Below the pieces are notes generated by a model, which was not told the DNA's origin, did not search any database, and worked only from the letters and a program-made list of their open reading frames with translations. The position numbers and the translations under genes are program-made. Positions 1 to 12,200 of a stretch of DNA of 64,000 bases are shown one piece after another. The stretch is from positions 33,348,908 through 33,412,907 of the forward strand of contig OV121083.1 of the NCBI GenBank assembly GCA_921293015.1, in the 5' to 3' direction. Origin of the DNA: Phorcus lineatus (taxonomy: Eukaryota; Mollusca; Gastropoda; Trochida; Trochidae). The number at the start of each line of letters is the position of its first letter. Position 1 is the first letter of the stretch.

Positions 1-126
1 TAAGACTCTGGTCAAAAACCAACACAAGTAATTCTTTATATACAAATCACAAGAAATTCAACTCTCAAACAATCCTGATATATCTGGTTCGAACCACTTT
101 ATTGATAATGGCTCTGCAAACTCCAG

Positions 127-290
127 ATCACACCAGTGCATTGTGCGGCCTGTAACCCAGACACCCAATACCTGGAGCGACTTCTCAAAGTGGAGCCCGA
201 TGTCCACATATCCGACAAGATCAACAGACGCCCCATACACTTTGCTGCTGGCTGCAGCTCTTCTGCCCCCCTGGAGCTCCTCATCAAACG
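127..290 (+). CDS. PARP gene, visible exon 1 (ankyrin repeats)
   Basis: Residues 1-55. The acceptor ...CTCCAG precedes ATC ACA CCA GTG CAT, and the donor is at 291 (GTTGGT). It encodes an ankyrin helix pair (TPVHCAA... RRPIHFAAG). The total codon count is consistent with a phase-0 start here. There is no Met start, so upstream exons must exist. Confidence 0.8.
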
Positions 291-3200
291 GTTGGTACTC
301 TCAGCTCCTTTCTCAATCAGGACTCAAAGTGTGTCTTTCTAGTGAAATATCATTTTAAAGGACCACAGAATCATGATGTCATTTATTTTGTTATCACCTT
401 GGAATAATTTTAATGAAGGATAACTTTATGTCTAAATATTATTTAAAAAAAAGAAAACTTGAATTTTCACAAGGACCATATTCACTCTAAAGTATATTTG
501 CATGAAAGGAAACTGCAATTCGGTCATTTCATAAGAGGCTGTCAATCATTTTTCACTTAAAGTTTTGCAACCAGCTACATCAGCATATTTTATCTACAAA
601 GCTTCTACAATACCCTGATATCAAACAAGACAAACTCCTGGTATTGCTATTTGTTTAGCCAGAGAATAAGTAATGACTTCCAAAATAGTGGCACTACCCA
701 AATGCCATATTTAAACAGCACAGGCTATTGATATGTAAAAGCAAATTCGGTCATGAAATGCACCTCAAATTGTATGATAAAAATGGATTGTTTTGACATT
801 GTCTTGACTAGTGGTGCAAACATCTATGACTGTGACCGGAATGGACGGACCCCACTGATGTTTGCAGTTCAGGCAAACAGGCTAAAGAACATTCATGTTC
901 TCATGGACGCTGCGACAAAAAGTAAGTAATCTTCAAAATATTATGTATTCCTGTTTTTGATTTAGTTGTGATTAAATCTATTTCAGATTTTTGTACATAA
1001 ACATCAATTGTTGTTTCGATATAACCTTAAAGGTAGATTAATCAAATTAACAAATTAAATAACTTTATTTCATTAAGATATATTGTTATATTGGGTATAG
1101 CGTAAAGGTAAAGAAAACTGCCTCGTCTGAGGCATGTCAATTCCAAAAATATTATTCAACTTTATTGTTGATCTCTTCTGTATCTACTGTATCTTTAGGG
1201 AAGGCAGGTGACGAGGACCCGATGGTTGCACGGTATGGACTGGCGGGAATCAATAGGCCAAAAAAGGACTCTTCAACACCCCTGCACATTGCTACAGAGA
1301 ACAACAACTTGGTAATGTGCTTCACATTGATCTTGAAAGAGTTATTATCTTATGTTCATGTTCTAGCCCCCACTAGCAGGTTTGCTGTTTGGCATACATG
1401 CATTTGTATCTGAGAAGCTCCCACAATACGCTGATACTTTTTCACTAAATGCCTCATATCACGGACAGCTGGATATGCATGGTTATCTACAGCATGGAAA
1501 GTTTTCAACCAAATGCATGTTATTTATCTGGTAGATGGCATGGTGTTGTAGGAGCTTGGCGCCAGGATGACTTGCAATGGTTTGCATGCAGTAATTCTCC
1601 TACAGTGATACATGTGAAAGCCATGCTGTAGAGAAAAACTCTTTATACATTATACTTGTATTTCAAGTAGATCAATTTCAGGTGCAATTACTTTTTCAGG
1701 AAATAGTAAAATACTTGCTGAAGAACGGAGCCTTGATAGACGCAAAGCTGAACACGTCAAGATTCAAAATCACTCCACTGATGACAGCAGCTCAACATGG
1801 CTTCTTTGATGTGCTTGTGTTTCTCATTGACAATGGAGCTGTGGTGCAGCAGAAAGGTATACAGTATAAACATGGATGTCTGCAGTAACTTGTTTAGAAA
1901 AAGAGATGGTTAGGTTTGTGGTTTTAGTTGACAAAGCAGTTGATTTGGTTGGTTTTGCTCTTTTGGTTCATGTTAGAATGGCAGACAATAAGATCTCCTC
2001 AGATGCCCAAAGTGCTAAATGCTGATTTGCACTGCCTATTTCAAGGAATAGTGCTTATCTATATACATCTTTATTTAGAATTACAACATAAATCTGTTTT
2101 GCAGTTTGATTGATTCAGATCTTAGAGTTTTATATGCATCCTGGCATGACTCATGCTACCAACTCTTATAAATGTTGGTATTTTCTGAAACTGTTGTACC
2201 TAATTTCTATTCTTCAACCTTCAGACAGACTAGGACGAACAGCATTGATCCATGCGGCCATGAATGGGAACACTAATGTGTTGTCCTATCTGCTGAACAT
2301 TGGCGCCAACCCCAATCTGTGTGATAACTCAGGCAACTCTCCTCTCCACTACGCGGCGGCATACGGCTGGTACTTCTGTGTCAAAACCCTCCTCGAGGCC
2401 GGGGCAAATGTCAATGTTGGAAATGACTGGAAGGTAGGTTTACTCCAATGTCAAAAAAAATTTATCCATTTCCAATTCACTATTGTGCAAAATTATTTCA
2501 AAATATTCTTTTTAGAAATACCATAAGAAAATATGAATTCTTTACATTACAGACATTACTTAGACCAATCTCTTACTGTTATCCTTCCTGTCACCCCTCC
2601 GTTTTTATTGTATGAGACCAGGGTTGCAAATTCAAAATTTTGCCATTCAGACATTTCATATTTTAGTCAAGCGGAAGTGAACTTTGATAAAGATTTAATT
2701 ATGATAAGGACATGAAAAGCATATATAAATGGACATGAAAAGCATATGTAAATGACAATAAAAGATATAAAAATTGCTTTTGAAATGGGCCAGAGTTAAA
2801 ATGTTCAACTACGACAGTAATTTTCATCGCTAACATTAAAAATTTAAAATGTTGAATGACCGACTGAACTTTGTCATTTTCGGGTTCGTCTTCATCTCAT
2901 CTTGTTTTGTCTGTTGTGATGTATTGCAACATTGTGAGATGATTAGGAATCCATCTCGGCAGGTATTTATCATAGCCTAATGAATGTGACACATTTCACT
3001 CTATACATCAGAATATCTCTTATTAACTCTTACGTTGCTGAATATTATTTTGACCAGTTTTGCCCCCGTGGCTGAATTTTCCAGCACTCGCCTCGCTACC
3101 GTTATAGCGCAATTAGCCCCTGTGGCCGAATTTTCCAGCGCCGCCAGATGCGACCGTTTTTACAACATATGGCGTTTTTACATGGCGAAATACGGACATT

Positions 3201-6200
3201 ATCGTCGTTTTATACAAAGCTAGTCGGCGAATCCCGTGTTACAAATGGATGATACTTACTTGACACTTTGAATGAAATTTCTATCACCCCTGGAACGGTT
3301 TCTACAACTGAAGTAAACTTGTTTTCAATTCGGGCGCCATAACTCAATAAATTCCAAGAGCGCATGCGCGAAATCAAAATGAAACTAAAGATGAATAGTT
3401 CCTCTTCACATCGATATAAAAATTATTTTTATAATATGTCTAGAACGAATTTTACAAAATTTTAAAAATTGTCTTCATTTCAAACATTATAAAATCATTT
3501 AATCACTGAGTGCACACATGCAAATTATATACGGAATTGAAGCTAATTTCTTGCTCTATATTTCACGATAAATTTTATTACGATACGCCATCCTAAACGA
3601 AAGATATAAATTACGAAAACAGGGTAGTGATAAATCCCGATAACGTTCTGACCCCCACAGTAATATTACTAAGCTAATAGCCCCGGGCAAACGCACGCGC
3701 TCAGCGCGTGCAGGCGGGGTATCCCCGTTGAAACATACACTCACACACAATATAAATTGTCTTTATTTCCAACTTTATAAATCATGTTATTCGCTTTGTA
3801 TACATGCAAATTATATATGGAATTGAAGGCAATTTATTCTTCTTTACGAAGAAATAAATCATAACAATCTTTTGCACTGTAATTAGAAGTTATTACCAAC
3901 GAAACGTGGGTATAGCTAGTAATAAAGTCTTTGATAATCGCCTTACCGCAACATATGTCGCATCGTTTCCACACGTTTTATTTTGATGCAAATATGGGCA
4001 AATTACACATGAAAATGAAGGTATTTCTTTCTGCTTTACGATGATATGAAAATAATAAATATGTACCACTTGGTTTGGAATATATAAAGTTTGCAAAGAT
4101 GGTACCCTCGGGTATTTTAGAACAGATTTTGATAATTTTGACATCACTAACCGCTCCTTTATTGTCTAATTGTAATTTGCAAATTTTATATAGAATTGAA
4201 GACGATCCTTTCCTCTTTATTGTGATATAAAAAAGATGATAATGCGCTCTGCCGTTAAAGGGATAGGAAGTGTAAAAAGCAGTTGAAAAAAAATCGCTTC
4301 TCGGTAAACAAAATATGAATAGAGAAATTGCCTGTTTGTGCGATGCGCGCCGGGTCCTTTCTGATTTTCTTGTACATACCAATTTTATATGGCAATAAAG
4401 ATCATCCTTTTCTCTATATTTTGATATATGAAATTGCAAAATTTACCGAGAAGTTTATGTGATATAAAGTGCGAGAAAATGGTAAAAACGTAAAGAATAA
4501 ACAAAAGTCACAATTTTGCGGAACTTGCTGTATCTTTATTCTATATAGTGTATATAATTTTTTTATATCAAATCGAAGACAATTATTCCTTCTTTATCAC
4601 GATAATCAATTTCAAAATACGCCTAGCTGTTGAGAAGATATGAGCGAAAGAAAGGCACATGTCAAAATCGCCGTTCAGTTTACATGATTTGAATCGAAAA
4701 TTAGCTTTTTGTGCGGAGCTTGCTGTGTCTTTATTTATTTTCGCGCATGTACACATTTTACATGGAAAGAAAGACAATCTTTCTCTCTGTCTTATGATAT
4801 AAAAATTGTCAAAATACGTTGAGCACATCATGTAAAAATTGGTGTGACAAAATGGGGTAAAACTAAAATATGTAAAAATCACCTTTTTTGCGTCACATGC
4901 TGTATCTTCAATTCAGGTAGCGTAGTTATGTATTTTATATTGAATTGAAGACAATTTTCTGCTCTTTCAAATGATCCAACCGGTATTGAAATCCGCCCAA
5001 GGGTTCAGAGCATAGGGCGTGCGATATAAGGTTGTACGTTTGGTGTGAGTGCAGGCTTGTAAGCAAACGATAGCACGCGAGGGACGGTAAGCTCGTGCGA
5101 GCGGGGAGAAAGTGCCCACAGGCTATTAGCACGTGCGGCGGGGAGTGGGGGAAAATTGAGTGATTTTAACGCTTATTTTCGGTACGATAAACGGTATCAA
5201 TGTTTGCATAATTTTCGGGACATGTACACGCATTATTTAGAACACCAACGAAACAAAATTCGGTAGCTTAGCGACAGACGGACGGAAAGTACTAGCGTTG
5301 AACTGACACTACTGCCGTGCAACAATTGCCCGTCCTTCGCTACTGTGAACCTTGGCGTTAATGAGCTAGCGTGAGAAAAATAGAGTTTGGATGTCGCATC
5401 TCGCCCAGAGGACATGCGGTCAAAGCAAATTTCAACCCGGACAGGCCCGGGACCCGCATCTTAAGGGTTAAAGATCAAAAGTTAGGTACGAACACTTGTA
5501 ATTATTCATTGACAAGTAAATAGTGTCTTGTGAAAACTAGAGTTGTGATTTCTTTGTTGACCGGATTGTGTTAACCATTTATGACCGATGCAAGCAGGCC
5601 AGTTGCCTTTATTCATTGCATGTTAGATAACTAAGTAAGTTTGAGTATTTTTCCTTTGATTTTTCCTCAATCGGTCATCTGACTTTTCAAATGTCCGATG
5701 GGTCAATTTTCAAATCGGTCAAACTGGAATCCCAAATAGGACATGTCCGGTAAATAGACCGATTTCTGCAACCCTGTATAAACATGTCTTGATACGAGAT
5801 AAAGAAGTTGCCTATTTCTTTTTGTTGTAGACAACGCCGCTGTCAATCACGTACATGAAGGCTCACACAGGGATCGTCCATCAGCTACTGCAGGACTCAG
5901 AGGTCGATGTGGACTTCCAGGATGACGAAGGTATGGATTGACTTACGATGAGGCGTATCGCATCAAATCGAATGAAATCCATGCATGTCGTCATCCCAGT
6001 CCACTAATATTAAAAATCTCCAGTTTATTCTTTAAATAGCAGAAAATAACTTCTGAAAAGCCAAGGGGTTAACTCGATAAAGGAACTTGGAGGGGACAAG
6101 GATCTCAGCTTTTCCTGTAATTCCCTTCTCACTCATCATGAAGGAACAATGAAATATTTATTCATGTTGTGACTAAATTAGCATGAACTATATCATTACA

Positions 6201-9200
6201 GAAAGGTTAAGTCATTTTGCTCTTGTACTTAATTGAAAATAAAACATTCTAATTACTCCAAAAAGATTTCATATATAATATCGTATAATGTGAAATAAGT
6301 GAATATGACAAAAACATGTTTTATTCTTCAAACTTTTGGGTACTTAAAAATTTCAATGCAGATATTCTCTTCCAAGATTTGAAAATCTGAGTGTCTGTGA
6401 AAGACACAGAATTCATGTCAAACTTTTGAAAGTCAAGTAGTAGCTCATTTTCTCTCTGTTTTTCTCTTTACAGGTTTGACACTTGTTTCTACGGCTGCTT
6501 CGAGCGCCCTCTATGCCGAGCTGTATGATCAGATTCACTACCTGGTGAAGGACAGGGGAGCCTCATGTACTTACAAGGATGTTGAGGATGCAACCCCGGT
6601 GAGGTTTACTCCTATCTTTGTAATTCCTTCTTGTTTGAATGTGTTCAATGTTGATAGAAATATCCTAATTATAAGCATATCCCGCTAAACATGTTCTGAT
6701 TATGTATATGTTTATCGTTTTCAGCTCCATCACCTTGCAGCCAATGATATCCTGTTGGAAGGGTCAACAAACGTATGTTAACTTAGTTAAAACAGTCATT
6801 GTGTCTGTCTGACCACCACACTTTTTGTTCTTCTCATAACTTGGACACTGATCATTTGAATCTAACAAGTCTTGACACAAGTGTTTCAGTCCACTATTTG
6901 CAAAATGGTATAAATTATTCCATTACTTAAGATCTTACCACTGACTTTATTTGCCAATACATATCTCCCAAACAATACATGCTAGCTTCAATATCCTTAA
7001 TAAAAATTTCAACCATGATCTCTAGATGTGCCTCTAGTTGGTTTAACCTCTAAATTTTCTGGTACATTTTTACCTAATGCAATATGAAGCTTGACAACTA
7101 TGGAAAGCAGGGGTACGTGAGACAGCTCATGTTTGTAAATATGCAATTTCTCCATGATTTGGAAAAGAAAGCTAATGATTGTCAGTATGTTCATACATAC
7201 ATACATACATACATACATCCATACATACATACATACATACATACATACGTACGTACGTACGTACGTACATACACATACATACATACATACATACATACAT
7301 ACATACATACCTACGTACGTACGTACGTACATACATACATACATACATACGTACGTACGTACGTACGTACGTACGTACGTACGTACGTACATACATACAT
7401 ACACACATACGTACATACATACATACATACATACATACATACATACATACATACGTACGTACGTACATACATACATACACACATACGTACATACATACAT
7501 ACACACATACACACACACTTTGGAACCATGACATATTGTGACAATGCTGAAATAGTGTGGTCAATGTTGTGTATCTAGACGCCGCTACCCAGCGAGGAAG
7601 CCATGGACACAAGTGTGAAGATTGCACGGCTCCTTGTGGAGGGTGGCTGTGATGTGAAGGCCATTAACAAGAAAGGGTCCACTGCTGCCATGGTTGCCAT
7701 GAGATCTGTGAGTGGCATCGTTTTATTTTGTCTCATAAAGGCCAATCCTACACTTGAGATATTATCAAATATTGAAAACAAGATTGCTTCAGTATTTATG
7801 ATATGACAGTTGTTCTTAAATTCCAGTGGATGCAGGTTTTACATTAATTCCCTTAATAGAATAACCCTCCCAATTTGACTTTGTATCCTTGTGTGGGCAG
7901 GGACCTACAACTCCCCAAATCTCTCTGTGCTGATCATATGCCAGGGACGTGTAACTTCCCACAAACCTTAATGTTTGACTCTATGATGGTCTATGTCCTG
8001 GGTTGGAATGTAATGGAAGCGTCTTCATTCAAATAATCAACAAATTTGGTATGATATCTTTCTTTATTATGTAGTAGTGCCTGTTGGTGGTTTAAGCTTT
8101 TTTTAGTTCTATTTTTTTCTTTTTCCAAGGCAACAATTTAGCCTTTGTCTTTTTGTAGGTAAGTGTATATTCATATCTTAAGCATTTTCCTGAAACAACT
8201 TGTCGTATCAACACCAAATTTCGAAAACTGCTTCTCCATTTAATGTAAAGGTGTTTTATAACTCTCAACATCCCTCCCAAATTGAGTCTGTGCTGGGCAT
8301 ATACCCAATAATCTATAACTCTCAACATCCCTCCCAAATTGACTCTGTGCTGGTCATATACCCAATAATCTATAACTCTCAACATCCCTCCCAAATTGAC
8401 TCTGTGCTGGTCATATACCCAAGAATCTATAACTCTTAACATCCCTCCCAAATTGACCTTGTGCTGGTCATATACCCAAGAATCTATAACTCTCAACATC
8501 CCTCCCAAATTGACTCTGTGCTGGTCATATACCCAATAATCTATAACTTTTCACGTCCCTCATAAATTGTCATCTTGTGCTTGCTATATGTGCAGGGAAA
8601 CCTGAAGCTTTTCAAGTTCCTGGTAGAAAGTGGGTGTCCAGTGCTGACCGAGCTGGACAAGCCAGATGGTGACAACATCCTCCACCATCTCTGCTATGAC
8701 CACATGGACTCAATGAAGGACTACCTCGCCATTCTCAAATACGCAGCCAAGGTGGTAAGTACACATTACCTTCATAATAGTGGTATAAGTGATGTTCATG
8801 AACAAATGAATGTGCATGAAGAAAATGTTATGAGGTAAACTGTTTACTTTGCACAAAACAAATAAAGTACTGAGAAGGATTTTGTCAGTAAGAATTTTAA
8901 TAGATATCATGTTATACTCCAATTACTCCAATTATGGATCATGACATACGAGTAGTGAGATAAACACCTTGTCTCTTGAAGCATGTAATGCCAAATTGTT
9001 TTAAGTGCAATTAAGATGTGCTACAACTAATACTGGCCATGATCTATCATAGCATATTCTTTAGCCTAAAAGTAGAGATTAGTATTTACAAGTTTTTTCT
9101 TCCTAAGGATGGAAAGTCTGGAACCCAGAACCTAAAGAAAGCATTCCGAGACATGGCTAAAGTTTACTGCCATGATGGGAGCACCCCTCTGCTGGCAGCC

Positions 9201-12200
9201 TGTCAGCAGTACAGTGTCTGCAAGGTGACTATAACCAACTTGGATTTATCACAAAGATATAAACCTCAGGTGTCATGTTTGAGTAATTTAGGGGGTTATT
9301 CTTTTCTTAGGTAAATCTCCTTTCAGAGCCTTTTATAATATCCCTAGGACATTTTATAGATTATCCCTGGTTCATTTTGTACATTTTCACATTGAATCCA
9401 ACAGTCTTACCACTGTACCACAGCAGGTGAGCTGAATGAGATGAGCCTCGAAAATCCTCCTAAACCTATGACTTAAATTATTAAGTGAGATTTTAAAGAC
9501 CCCTCTTATGTCTTTTGAAGATGGCAAGGCAATCCATCTCTGAAAATGAATATATATGGTTATGGTGAGTATGTATGACAGATATGGCCTGAGGGTATTC
9601 TGTAGAAAGGAAGCCTCTTTCATGGAATCAACCGCAGGGTTGGGCTAAAGGCCTCCCCTTAGGCCAGTCTCTTAGGTGTGTCTGTAGGAACTTGAATACA
9701 CTTCTTACATGTTAGATGTAGGCAAGGGCGTATAAGTTGGGTGGATGGTGAGGTGGATGGTGAGGTGGATGGTGAGGTGGATGGTGAATGGTGGATTGTG
9801 AGGTTGATGGTGAGGTAGATAGTGGATGGTGTATAAGCCTTGCTCACTTTGTAAAGGTACTTCTCAAGAGCTATCTTGTTTAATAAAATATTTCATTATC
9901 AGTCCTAAACATATTTATTTTGAATAGTGTACCCATGGGCACTTTTCAAATAAGGAATGATTTTTAGCCTATATCTAAATGCATTGTTTATGTTTGTCAG
10001 AAAGCTTATCAAAAGAACCAGAATGATGACCGAGATGCATGTCGCCTGTTGTGGAAGCGTGGACGGGAGTTCATCAAATTCTTGATTGATGAGTTTGGCT
10101 CTGATGTTAATGCTGTTATCAGAGAGAAGTACTATGAGAAGGAGGAAGACAAGCCCAAGAAGGAGGAGGATCGCTACCAGGCAGACTGGGGTAAGAAGGT
10201 GGAGGGAGAGGGGGGAGGGAAATTGTGGTGAGTAATGAGAAGGAGATTGGCCGAGAGATGGGTAGATGGATCGCTACCAGGCAGACTGGGGTAAGAAGGT
10301 GGAGGGAGAGGGGGTAGGGAAATTGTGGTGAGTAATGAGAAGGAGATTGGCCGAGAGATGGGTAGGTGGATCGCTACCAGGCAGATTGGGGTGAGAAGGT
10401 GGAGGGAGAGGGGAGAGGGAGATTGGGTGAGTAATGAGAAGGAGATTGGCCGAGTAATGGGTAGGTGGATCGCTACCAGGCAGATTGGGGTGAGAAGGTG
10501 GAGGGAGAGGGGAGGGAGATTGTGGTGAGTAATGAGTAGGAGGATGGCTACCAGGCAGACTGGGGTAAGAAGGTGGAGGGAGAGGGGGGAGGGAGATTGT
10601 GGTGAGTAATGAGAAGGAGATTGGCCGAGAGATGGGTAGGTGGATCGCTACCAGGCAGACTGGGGTAAGAAGGTGGATGGAGAGGGGGAGGGAGATTGTT
10701 GTGAGTATTGAGTAGGTGGATCGCTACCAGGCAGACTGGGGTAAGAAGGTGGAGGGAGAGGGGGAGGGAGATTGTGGTGAGTATTGAGTAGGAGGATGGC
10801 TACCAGGCAGACTGGGGTAAGAAGGTGGAGGGAGAGGGGGGAGGGAGATTGTGGTGAGTAATGAGAAGGAGATTGGCCAAGAGATGGGTAGGTGGATCGC
10901 TACCAGGCAGACTGGGGTAAGAAGGTGGATGGAGAGGGGAGGGAGATTGTGGTGACTAATGAGAAGGAGGATGGCTACCAGGCAGACTGGGGTAAGAAGG
11001 TGGAGGGAGAGGGGGGAGGGAGATTGTGGTGAGTAATGAGAAGGAGGATGGCTACCAGGCAGACTGGGGTAAGAAGGTGGAGGGAGAGGGGGGAGGGAGA
11101 TTGTGGTGAGTAATTAGAAGGAGAGTGGCTGAGTGATGGGTAGGTGGATGGCTAACAGGCAGACTGGGGTAAGAAGGTGGATGGAGAGGGGGAGGGAGAT
11201 TGTTGTGAGTATTGAGTAGGAGATGGCTGAGTGATGGGTAGGTGGATCGCTACCAGGCAGACTGGGGTAAGAAGGTGGAGGGAGAGGGGAGAGGGAGATC
11301 GGGTGAGTAATGAGTAGGAGATGGCTGAGTGATGGGTAGATGGATCGCTACCAGGCAGACTGGGGTAAGAAGGTGGAGGGAGAGGGGAGAGGGAGATTGG
11401 GTGAGTAATGAGAAGGAGATGGCTGAGTGATGGGTAGGTGGATCGCTACCAGGCAGACTGGGGTAAGAAGGTGGAGGGAGAGGGGAGAGGGAGATTGTGG
11501 TGAGTATTGAGTAGGAGGATGGCTACCAGGCAGACTGGGGTAAGGGAGATTGTGGTGAATAATGAGAAGGAGATTGGCTGAGTGATGGGTAGGTGGATCG
11601 CTACCAGGCAGACTGGGGTAAGAAGGTGGAGGGAGAGGGGGGAGGGAGATTGTGGTGACTAATGAGAAGGAGGATGGCTACCAGGCAGACTGGGGTAAGA
11701 AGGTGGAGGGAGAGGGGGGAGGGAGATTGTGGTGAGTAATGAGAAGGAGGATGGCTACCAGGCAGACTGGGGTAAGAAGGTGGAGGGAGAGGGGAGGGAG
11801 ATTGTGGTGAGTAATTAGAAGGAGAGTGGCTGAGTGATGGGTAGGTGGATGGCTAACAGGCAGACTGTGGTGAGAGGGGGATGGAGATGGGCTGAGGGAA
11901 AAGTAGGAGAATTGTCACCAGGCAGACTGGGGCTAGAAGAGGAAGAGGGGTAAGGAGGAAGATTGGTTATGGCAGGGTTGGATGAGGGGACAGGAGGGAG
12001 ATAGTATGGGTTATAGGTAGGAGGTAGTCTATCATGCTTGACTGGGGTGAGAGGTGGGGCTGGAAGAGTGAGGTTTCAGTTAGAGAGAGGTGGTGTGTGA
12101 TATTGAAATGATTGTCTCTACCATGCAGACTTGGAGGGAGGGAGATTGTTTGAGTAATGGGTAGTAGGGTCTCTGCGATGCAGACATGGGTGAGAGCAGG

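Larger units (their letters stand above)
2619..5776. mobile_element. Probable non-autonomous hAT-like DNA transposon inside a PARP intron
   Basis: The left end reads CAGGGTTGCAAATTC (2619) and the right end, reverse-complemented, CAGGGTTGCAGAAATC (ending 5776). These are short hAT-style termini with an A-rich continuation. The flanking octamers TATGAGAC and TATAAACA match only partly, so the target duplication is degraded or absent. Most of the interior is AT-rich tandem repeat and no transposase frame is visible. The intron (2434-5830) is several times longer than its neighbours, which fits an insertion. Confidence 0.45.

Noticed and set aside
3556-5415. Several minus-strand open frames up to 153 codons
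   Set aside because: They lie in AT-rich degenerate repeats of the transposon, have low-complexity Phe/Ile/Lys content and no recognisable domain.
7084-7627. Long His-Thr-Tyr or Cys-Met-Tyr-Val open frames on both strands
   Set aside because: They are translations of the CATA/CGTA microsatellite and have no other coding evidence.
8092-8508. Minus-strand open frame with a repeated GGMLRVID motif
   Set aside because: It is the translation of the 58-bp minisatellite upstream of exon 10; the unit length merely allows an open frame.
10049-10528. Additional exons formed by the exon 12-derived minisatellite
   Set aside because: The copies have donors but no acceptors in front of them, and reading through from exon 12 meets a stop soon after the donor.
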